From assembly GCF_009765355.1 (NCBI RefSeq), contig NZ_VTHK01000011.1, forward strand, positions 175,379 to 239,378: a stretch of DNA of 64,000 nt, written 5' to 3'. Under the pieces are notes generated by a model. It had not been told where the DNA came from and searched no databases. It was given only the letters and a program-made list of their open reading frames with translations. How positions within the stretch are numbered: the stretch's first letter is position 1; each line of letters begins with the position of its first letter. Source of the stretch: Amycolatopsis anabasis (lineage in GTDB: Bacteria > Actinomycetota > Actinomycetes > Mycobacteriales > Pseudonocardiaceae). Shown here in pieces: positions 11,174 through 21,200 of this stretch. The translations under genes and the position numbers were made by a program.

Positions 11174-12271
11174 TTACGAGACGGGAAAGAGCTGCTGGTA
11201 GATCGGGCGCCCGCGAAACGCCGTGGGCCGGTACTCGGTCCGGAACTCGCCGAAGGCAGGTCCGTGGGCGGTGCGCAGGCTCGCGGCCACCGAATAGTCG
11301 GGATGCACGCCGTCGTCGCCGGGTTTGTGCCGGACGGCCAGCCGCAGGGTGTCTCCCACGTCCACCGGATGCGGCTCGTCGAACAGCGGCAGGTAGACCG
11401 GCATCCAGTTGGTGCGCATGGTCAGCGAGTCGATCGGCGCGCGATCGGGCAGGCACCACAGCCGGATCCACAGCAGCAGGCCGTCCACCCGGCCGCGGCG
11501 CGCGACGGTGAGCGTGGCCGAGCCCTCCCCCTCGGTCCTCAGGTCACCGTTGAACTCCAGGTCCTCGACCGGTGCGTGATCGGACACCAGGGCCTCCGGC
11601 CCGACGTTGGCGACGCCGAGCAGCACGTCGAACGGGCCTCCGTGGACCCGGAACGCCTGGCCCAGCAGGTTCAGCGACTCGGCGAAGAATCCGGCGCCAC
11701 CCGGGAAGATGTCGGCGAAACAGGTGGCCGCGGCATAGGTCACGCACCGGTGCGGGACGAACACCGCGTCCGGGGTGGTCAGCCGCCGCCGGGCGTCGGC
11801 GAGGATCGCGGCGGCGCCCTCGGCGCCACCGATGTCGCCGATGATCTCGGACACGCACACCTCGACCGGCCGGGGCAGGCTGATCTCCGAGGACCAGCCA
11901 CGCAGCAGGGTGATGTCGTCCAGCCAGCCGTTCTCGGCGGCCTGTTCGGCCGCGAGTTCGTAGGTTTCCGGCATGCCCTCGACCGCGGTCACCGAGTCCG
12001 CGCCGAAACCGACCGATTCCAGCGCCCAGTTGAGGTCGCGGCCGGTGCCGATGTCCAGGACGGACCGTCCGGGCACGACGAGTTCCAGCGCGTCGCGGTA
12101 CGCCTCGTTGCGCACCTCGTCCATCGACATGAAGTCGTAGAGCAGTTCGTCGTAGCACGGGTACATGCCCACCGACGGCCACAGCTGGGGCCGTTTCCCG
12201 TCCCACGGCGAGGAATCGACGAGCACGTCGACCGCCTGCCCGGCGACCTCGATCCGGTCCTTCTCCACCAC
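11174..12271 (-). CDS. PRMT-like SAM-dependent methyltransferase
   Basis: Class I methyltransferase (365 aa) encoded between the two NRPS genes, 16 bp after NRPS-A and 21 bp before NRPS-B, so almost certainly co-translated. SAM motif I is VLDIGTG at 71-77 and the acidic end of strand 2 is E98. The region around 50-62 (MDEVRNEAYRDAL) resembles the PRMT helix whose pattern is DEVRTxxYR. SEIIG with E142 and a second glutamate at E151 reproduces the nine-residue spacing of the PRMT double-E loop, and FVPHRCVTYAA near 170 resembles the strand after it. GTG start with GGGGGAG upstream. PRMTs methylate arginine guanidino nitrogens; NRPS tailoring methyltransferases are usually of other subfamilies. 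With two modules whose pockets look basic, an N-methylated Arg-, Orn- or guanidino-type residue is the natural inference. Whether it acts on the free amino acid, the tethered chain or the released peptide cannot be told. Confidence 0.85.
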   Translation of the reverse strand: MVEKDRIEVAGQAVDVLVDSSPWDGKRPQLWPSVGMYPCYDELLYDFMSMDEVRNEAYRDALELVVPGRSVLDIGTGRDLNWALESVGFGADSVTAVEGMPETYELAAEQAAENGWLDDITLLRGWSSEISLPRPVEVCVSEIIGDIGGAEGAAAILADARRRLTTPDAVFVPHRCVTYAAATCFADIFPGGAGFFAESLNLLGQAFRVHGGPFDVLLGVANVGPEALVSDHAPVEDLEFNGDLRTEGEGSATLTVARRGRVDGLLLWIRLWCLPDRAPIDSLTMRTNWMPVYLPLFDEPHPVDVGDTLRLAVRHKPGDDGVHPDYSVAASLRTAHGPAFGEFRTEYRPTAFRGRPIYQQLFPVS

Positions 12272-12287
12272 GTTCTCCCCCTTCTCC

Positions 12288-15200
12288 TCAGCCGCCGCCC
12301 GCGACCTGTTCCGCTGCTGCCAGTGCGCGCTCGATGTCGGCGAGCACCGCCTCCTCCACCACCTCCGCGAGCGCGGCGACGGTCGGCGCGTCGAAGATCA
12401 CCCGGGGTGAGAGATTCACCTCGAATCCCGCCCGGATACCGGAAACCAGCCGGATCGACAGGATCGAATCCCCGCCGAGGGCGAAGAAGTCGTCCCGCAC
12501 ACCGACCCGCTCCACGCCGAGCACCTCGCCCCACAGCTCGGCCAGCCGTTCCTCGGTCGGGGTGCCCGGCGCCGCGTACTCGGTGTCCACCGCGGGCCGT
12601 CCGGCCGGGGCGGGCAGGGCCGCGCGGTCGACCTTCCCGGTGGGTGTCAGCGGCAGTTCCGGCAGCGTCACGAAGGCGGCGGGCACCAGGTACTCGGGCA
12701 ACCGGTCGGCGAGGAACTCCCGTACCCGGGCCGGATCGCCGGAGCCGACGAGATACGCCACGAGCCGCCGGGCGCCCGGCCGGTCCTCGCGGACCGCGAT
12801 CGCCGCCCGCGTCACGTCCGGATGCGTGACGAGCACCGACTCGATCTCGCCGGGTTCGACGCGGTGGCCCCGGATCTTCACCTGGTCGTCGACCCGGCCG
12901 AGGATCTCCAGCTGCCCGTCCGGCCGCCAGCGGGCCAGGTCGCCGGTCCGGTACATCCGGGCGCCCGGCGGTCCGAACGGGTCGGCCACGAACCGTTCCG
13001 CGGTCAGATCGGCCCGCCCGAGATAGTTGCGCGCCAGCCCGTCGCCGCCGATGTACCACTCCCCCGGCACCCCGGGCGGCACCGGATTCAGGTCACCGTC
13101 GAGGACGTGGCACCGGGTGTTGGGCAGCGGCGCGCCGACCGGAATGAGCGGACGGTCGTCGTGTTCGGGCACCAGGTAGGAGGTCGCGAACACCATGCTC
13201 TCCACCGGGCCGCAGCAGTGCGCGAGCCGGACTCCGGGGAACCGCGCGCGGGCCCGGCGAACGTGCTCGGGCGAGGCGGCCTCACCGCCGGTCGCCACCT
13301 GGCGCACCACCTCGAACACCCGCGGGTGTTCCTCGACGAGCACGTTGAACAGGCTCGCCGACAGCCACAGCGCGCTCACCTCGTGCTCCAGGACGAGCGA
13401 GACCACCAGGTCGAGGTCCAGGGCGTGCGCCGGGCACAGCACACTCGTGCCGCCGTGCAGCAGCGCGCCCCACAGTTCGAGCGCGGCCGCGTCCCAGGAC
13501 ACCGGCGAGTACTGCAGGAACACCTCGTCCGGGCCGAACTCGAAGTAGTCCGGGCCGAAGAAGGTGCGCACCATCGCGCGGTGCGGCGACTGCACTCCCT
13601 TGGGACGCCCGGTGGAGCCGGAGGTGAACATGACGCACGCGAGGTTGGCGGCCGAGGCGCCGCCCGCCGGCCGGTCGGCGGGCTGGGCGGCGACCTCGGT
13701 GTCGCGGTCGAGGCAGACCGCGACGCCCGCGTTCGCCGGCAGGCGGGCGAGCAGGTCCTGCTCGGTCAGCACCACACCGGCCGCGGTTTCGCCCAGGATC
13801 AGGGCGATCCGTTCGTCGGGGAACTGCGGATCCACCATCGCGTAGGCCGCGCCCGCCTTGAGCGTGGCGAGCATCGCGACCACCATGTCGAGGTTGCGGT
13901 GCGCGAACACCGCGACCACGTCGTCCGGTCGCACCCCCAGCCCGAGCAGGCGGTGCGCGAGCCGGTTCGCCCGCTCGTCCAGTTCCGCGTAGGTCATCCG
14001 GCGGCCTGCGCAGATCAGCGCGACCGCGTCCGGGGTCCGGTCGGCCTGTTCCTCGAACAGTTCGTGCACGCACCGCTCGGCGGGGTAGGCCAGCGCGGTG
14101 TCGTTCCAGGATTCGAGCAGGCTCCGGTCGGCTTCGGTCAGCAGGGACAGCCCGGCCAGGGTGCCGTCCGGGGCCGCCGCGATGCCTTCGAGCAGGGCGC
14201 TCAGCTGCCGGGCGAGCCGGTCGACCGTGGCGCGGTCGAAGCAGCGTTCGTCGTAGGCGAGGGTGAAGGAAAGCCGCTCGGCGCCGTAGAAGACGAGGTT
14301 CAGCGGGTAGTTGGTGGCGTCCGCGCCCCGCACCTCCCGGATTTCGAGCCCGTGGTCCTCGGCGGCCGCGTAGCGCACCGGGTAGTTCTCGAACACCACC
14401 AGGCTGTCGAACAGCTCCGCGCCGGGTTCCCGGCCACTCCAGTTCCGCAGCTGGGCGAGCGAGACGTGTTCGAACCGCCGCGCGTCCACCTGCCGCCGCT
14501 GCAGGTCCCGCAACCAGTCCAGCACCGGTTCGCGACCGTCCACTGTGGCCGCTACCGGCACGGTGTTGATGAACAGCCCGGGAATCTCGTCGACACCGGG
14601 CAGATCCGCTTCGCGGCCGGACACCGTGGCGCCGAAGCAGACCCGCTCGGCGCCGGAGTGCCGTGCCAGCAGCAACGCCCAGGCGCCCTGCACGATCACG
14701 TTGAGCGTCAGCCGGTGCGCCCTGGCGAACGTGTGCAGTTTCCGGCTCGCCGATTCGGAAAGCCGGGTGCGCGCCTGTTCGGTGCCGCGGGCGCGGTGGG
14801 CCTCGCCCGGGGCGCGGTCGTAGGGCAGCCCGGCCGGTTCCGGCAGGTCGGCGAGCACACCGCGCCAGTACTCCTCGGCGGCCGCGCCGGTGCGTGCTTC
14901 CTGAGCGGCGAGCCAGCCGACGTAGTCCGCGAACGGCCGCCGCGTCCGGAGCGTGGCCGGGCGGCCGGACAGTTCGGCGTGCGCGGCGAACAGGTCGGCC
15001 AGCACCTGCTGCACGCTCCAGCCGTCGAGCAGCACGTGGTGGAAGGTGAACACGACGTGCACGCTGGTCGCGGACAGCCGCGCGATCGCGATCCGCAGCA
15101 GCGGCGGCTCGGTGAGCGCCAACGGGATTCCGCGATCACGCGCCAGGAACTCGCGCAGCTCCCGCTCCGGCTCGGCCGTCCAGTCCAGGTAGGTGACCGG

Positions 15201-18200
15201 AACGTCGGCGGCGCGGTGCACCACCTGCAACGGCTCCGGCACCCCGCGCCAGCGCAGCGAGGTGCGCAGGATCCCCAGCCGGGAAACCACCCGGCGCCAG
15301 GCCGCGCCGAGGAGCTCCGGATCCGGTACGCCGTCGAGCGCGAAACTCACCTGCGCCAGGTAGAGGTCGTCCTCGGGTTCGGCGAGGCTGTGGAACAGCA
15401 GTCCGCTCTGCATCGGGGTCAGCGGGTAGATGTCCTCGACATCGCGCCCGTCGCCCGCGATCCGGTCCACCGCGTCCTGGTCGAGGCGGGCCAGCGGGAA
15501 GTCCGACGGGGTGCGGCCACCGGCCTCCGGGGCGCGGCAGTGCCGGATGATCGCGGTGAGCGCGTCGAGCACCTTGCGCGCGAAGTCCGTCATGGTTTCG
15601 GCGTGGTGGTGCTCGGCCGAGTAGGAACAGGTCAGTGCCAACCGTCCGGAGTGGACACCGGCGAGCACGTCGAGCAGGTGCGCCCGCTCGTGTCCCGGAT
15701 GCTGGTCCAGCCCGAGGGCGAGCGTGCCGGAGTCGTAGAGCGTGCCGCCGTCGGTGACCGAGTCCCACTGGCCCAGGTAGTTGAAGCCGATCTGGGGTTC
15801 GCCGGGCAGCGCGGCCCCGGCGAGGTGGCGCAGGGCGCCGTGGCCGATGCCGCCACCGGGCACCGCGCGCACCTGTTCCTTGACCGACTTCAGCAGCGCA
15901 CCGCGGTCGCCGGAATCCGGCACGGTGAGCAGAACCGGGGACAGCGACGTGAACCAGCCGACCGTCCGGGACGGATCCATCGGCTCGCGCTGCCAAGCGT
16001 GCTCGCGGCCGTGCCCTTCGACGTCGATCAGCACCCGATCGGACCCGGTCCACCCGGCGACGACCTCGGCCAGCGCGGCGAGCAGGACGTCGTTGATCCG
16101 GGTCCGGTAGACCGCGGGCACCTCGTGCAGCAACGCGTCGGTGTCCTCGCGGCCGAGTTCCACGGTGACCTTCTGCTCGGCGGAGACCGGCCCCGCGGAG
16201 CCGTTCCCGCCCAGGTCGAGCGGCAGCGGGCGCACGTCCGCGGCTCGCTGCCAGAATTCCAGTTCGCCGTCGAACGCGCCCGCTTCGGCGGCCGCGACCA
16301 GACCGTTCGCCCAGGCCTGGAACGAGGTGGTCCGGTCCGGAAGCCGCACCGGTTCGCCGCGCACCAGCTGCTCGTAGGCGGTGACCAGATCGGCGAGCAG
16401 GATCTGCCAGGACACCGCGTCCACGGCCAGGTGGTGGATGGTGAGCACCAGCTCGCGCCGGTCCGGCGAGCCGGGATCGAACAGGGCGGCGCGCAGCAGC
16501 GGGGGCCTCGCCAGATCGATCGACCGCTGCAGCGCGGCGATCCGCTCGGTCACCTCCGCGTCCCGCGCGCTCTCGTCCACTTCGGACAGCCGGTACCGGA
16601 CGAACATCGGCGGGCCGGTCTCGGCCTGGATTTCCTGGCCGTCCTCGGTGTACCGCAGGCGCAGCGCGTCGTGGTGGCCGACGAGCGCGTTCAGCGCCCG
16701 CCGCAGGCAGTCCTCGTCGGCGTCGGCGCTCAACGTGACCCGCAGCCACTGGTTGAAGTGCTCGGGATGGTCGGGATGCCGGTCGAAGAACCACCGCTGG
16801 ATCGGAGTCAGCGGCACCGGACCGGAGACCGGGCCCTGGTCGGCGTGCGCGCGGGGCGCGTCCGTCATCGCCGCCGCGAGTTCGGCGATGGTCTGGTGTT
16901 CGAACAGCAGCTTCGAGCTGAGCGTGAGACCGGCCTCGCGGGCCCGGGAGACCACCTGCAGGCTCAGGATCGAATCGCCGCCGAGGGTGAAGAAGTTGTC
17001 CGTGCTGCCCACCGAGGTCAGGCCGAGCACCTCGGCCCAGATCCGGGCCAGCTCGCGTTCGGCGCCGGGGCGCGGCTCGGTGTACTCGGTGTCCAGCGCG
17101 CCGCGGCCGGTCGGCGCCGGAAGCGCGGCCCGATCGAGCTTTCCGTTGCGGGTCAACGGAATCTCGTCGAGCAGGACGAAATCCGCGGGGACCAGGTAGT
17201 CCGGCAGCCGCGCGGCGGCGAGCGCGCGCAGCTCCGGCGGAGCGAGCCGAGCGTCCCCGGCGGGTACGACGTAGGCGGTCAGGCGCTTCACACCCGGCGC
17301 GTCTTCGCGCACCACGACGGCGGCCCGGCGCACCCGCTCGTCCGCGGCGAGCGCCGCTTCCACTTCACCGGGTTCGATCCGGAACCCGCGGACCTTGACC
17401 TGGTTGTCCGCCCGGCCCAGGAACTCCAGCAGGCCTTCGGCGGTCCAGCGGGCGAGGTCGCCGGTGCGGTAGACCCGCGATCCCGGCGGCCCGAACGGAT
17501 CGGCGACGAACCGCTCGGCGGAGAGTTCGGCACGCAGGTAGCCGTGGGTCACCCCGGCACCGCCGATGTACAGCTCACCGGCGACCCCGGTCGGCACCGG
17601 GTTCAGCGCGGCATCCAGCACGTACATCCGGGTGTTCCGCAGCGGCGGCCCGATCGGCACCAGGGTCCGCTCTTCGGTGACGTCCTCGGCGCGGACCCGG
17701 TGGCACGCGCCGACGATCATGGTCTCCACCGGCCCGTAACCGTTGATCAGGCGCAGCTCCGGGAAGGTGCGGGCGACCCGGCGGATCTGCGCCATCCCGG
17801 CGACATCCCCGCCGAAGAGCACCTGGCGCACCTCACCGAACACCTCGAGGTGGCTTTCGGCCAGCGCGCTGAACAGCCCGGCGGCCAGGCACATCGTGGT
17901 CACCCCGTGCCGCCGCACCTCGGCGGCCAGCACGTCGGCGTCGATCGAACGGCCCGGGTAGAACACCAGCGCCGCCCCGTGCAACAGGGCCGACCACAGT
18001 TCCAGGGACAGCCCGTCCCAGGAGACGCCCATGCACTGCAGGATCACCTCCTCCGGGCCCAGTTCGAAGAAACCGGTGCCGCACAGGGCGTGCACGGTCG
18101 CGCGGTGCGGCGAGAGCACGCCCTTGGGAGTGCCGGTGGAGCCGGAGGTGAACAGCACGCAGGCCACGTCCTCGGCGGACACCGCGATGCCCGGCGCGTG

Positions 18201-21200
18201 GCCCGGCCGCGCTTCGACCGCCGCGCGCTCGTCGTCGAGCACGAGCAGGGGCGCCGGTCCCCCGGCGAAGTCGCCGACGTGGCGCCGGTGCGCCAGGAGC
18301 AGCACGGCACCGGCCTCGCGCAGCATGAACTCAGCACGTTCGCGGGGTTCGGCGGGGTCGAGCGGCAGGTACGCCGCGCCCGCCTTGAGCACGCCGAGCA
18401 GTTCGACCGGCAGGTCCAGGCCCCGCTCGGCGACGACGCCGACCACGTCCCCCGGCCGGACGCCGCGCGCGATCAGGTGGTGCGCGAGCCGGTTGGACCG
18501 GCGGTCGAGCTCACCGTAGCCGAGCCGTTCGCCGTCGTGGATCGCGGCGACCGAGTCCGGCGCGCGGCGGGCGTGCCGGGCGAACTGCTCGTGCAGCGGC
18601 GCGTCGAGCGGCTGCTCCCCGGCGGTGTCGTTGTTCGCCACCAGCAGCTTCCGCCGCTCCGGTGCGGCCAGCACCGGGAGCCGGGACAGCGGCAGTTCGG
18701 GTGTGCGGGTGGCCGAATCCAGCAGCGCCACCAGGTTCGCGGCCAGCCGCGCCATCGTCTCCGGTTGGAACAGGGCGGTGGGATAGCTGAGCGAACCCCG
18801 CAGCCCGCCGTCCTGCTCGGCGAATTCGAAGACCAGGTCGGTGATCGCGGAGACCTCGGGCAGTTCGGCGTTCTCGATCCGCACCTCACCGAGGTCCATT
18901 GTGGACGCCCACTCGTCCTGGACCACCACGACCGCCTGGAAAAGCGGGGTCCGGGCCGGGTCCCGCTCCGGGCCCACCGCGTCCACCAGCCGGTCGAACG
19001 GCACGTCCTGGTGGGCGAACGCCTCCAGCGCGGTGTCCTTGACCTGGGCCAGAAAGGCGTCGAACGGCAGCGCCGGGTCGGCCTGGGCGCGCAGCACGAG
19101 GGTGTTGATGAAGAAGCCGATCAGCGGTTCCGCCTCGGGGCGGTTGCGCCCGGCGGTGACCGTGCCGACCGCGAGGTCCTGCTGCCCGGTGTACCGGCTC
19201 AGCAGCGCCTGGGTCGCCGCGGTGAGCGCCATGAACAGGGTCACGTCGGCGCGGGAGGCCAGCCCCCGCAGCCGGGCGGTCAGCTCGGCCGGCACGGTGA
19301 ACTCGTGCCGCACACCCGCGTACGTGCGGACCGGCGGGCGGGGATGGTCGAGCGGGAAGTCCAGCGCGGGCAACCCCTCGAGCCGGTCCCGCCAGTACGC
19401 CAGGTGCTCGCCGAGCGCCTCGTCCGTCCATTCGTCCCGCTGCCAGGCCGCGAAATCGGCGAACCCCACCGCCAGCTCGGGCAGGTTCGCCGCGTCCCCG
19501 CGGATCTCGGCGCGGTACAGCTCGGCCAGCTCCCCGGCCAGGATCCGCATCGACGCGCCGTCGGTGACGATGTGGTGCAGGGCGAAGACGAGCACGTGCT
19601 CGGTGTCGGCGCGGCGCACCAGCAGCGTGCGGAACACCGGGCCTTGCCGCAGATCGAACGGGCGCACCAGTTCGGCGTGGATCAGCCGGTCCCCGTCGCC
19701 GGCGCGGTCGCGCACGTCGATGGTGCGCAGGTCGACCGGCGCCGGCGGATGGATCCGCTGGCGTCCGCGGCCGTCGGCCGAGTCGAACGTGGTGCGCAGG
19801 GATTCGTGCCGGGCCACCAGCGCGTCCAGGGCGCGCCGCAGCGCCGCGTGGTCGAGTGCACCGGTGAACCGCAGGGCCCCGTTGACGTTGTACTCGTAGC
19901 TGTCCGGCTCGAATTCCTGGAGGAACCACAGGCGGTCCTGGGCCGGGGACAGCGGCAGATCGCCGTCCCGGGGCACCCGCCGGATCTCGGTGGCCGCGGT
20001 GCCGCGCAGCCCGTCGATGGCCGCGGCGAGGCCGGCGAGGGTGGGCGCGTCGAACAGGACCCGCGGGGACAGTTGCACGTCGAAGGCGCGCATGGCTTCC
20101 CGCAGGGTGCGCAGCGCGCGGAGGGAGTCGCCGCCGGAAGCGAAGAAGTGGTCTGCCGGCCCGATCCGGTCGACGCCGAGCACGTCCTGCCAGATCTCGG
20201 CGAGGCGCCGCTCGGTCGGGGTGCGCGGACCGGCGACGTGTTTGTCCACTGTGGACTTCGGTGGCGCGGGCAGGGCGGCGCGGTCGACCTTGCCGTGCGG
20301 GGTGAGCGGGAGTTCGGCGAGCGGGACGAACGCGGCGGGCATCATGTACTCGGGCAGGGTGGCGAGCAGGTGCTCGCGCAGCGCGTCCCGTTCCGGGGCG
20401 CTTCCGGCCGGGACGAAATAGGCCACGAGCTGCTTCTCACCCTGGTCCTCGCGGACCGACACCACGGCCTGCGCGACGCCCGGATGACCGGCCAGCACGG
20501 TCTCGATCTCGCCGAGCTCGATCCGGAAGCCGCGGATCTTCACCTGGTCGTCCACCCGGCCGGCGAACTCCAGCTCGCCATCCTGCCGCACCCGGACCAG
20601 GTCGCCGGTGCGGTACATCCGGGCGCCGGGCGCGCCGAAGGGGTCGGCGACGAACCGCTCGGCGGTGAGCGCGGACCGGTTCAGGTAACCGCGGGCCAGG
20701 CCGATCCCGGTGATGTACAACTCCCCGGCCGATCCCGGCGGCACCGGGCGCAGCCGCTCGTCCAGGACGTGGATTCCGGTTCCGCTGAGCGGGGCGCCCA
20801 GCGGCGGTGTGCTCGAACCGGAGAGCGGGCGGCTCACGCTCACGCACACCGTGGCCTCGGTCGGGCCGTAGCCGTTGACCATGGTCCGGCCGCGCGACCA
20901 GCGTTCGACGAGGTCCGGTGTGGACGCTTCACCGGCGACCATGACCGACATCCCGGCGGGCAGCGTTTCGGTCGGCACCGCGGCGAGCGCGGCCGGTGGG
21001 ATCGTTCCGTGGGTCACCCGCTGCTCGGTGAGCAGGGTGGCCAGCGGTTCACCCGGGACGAGCCGTTCGGCCGGGGCGGTCACCAGGGTGCCGCCGACCG
21101 AGAACGGCGCGAAGATCTCCCAGACCGCCGCGTCGAAGCCGAGCGAGGCGAACTGCAGGGCCCGGCTGTTCGCGTCGAGGCCGAACCGCTCGTCCATGCG

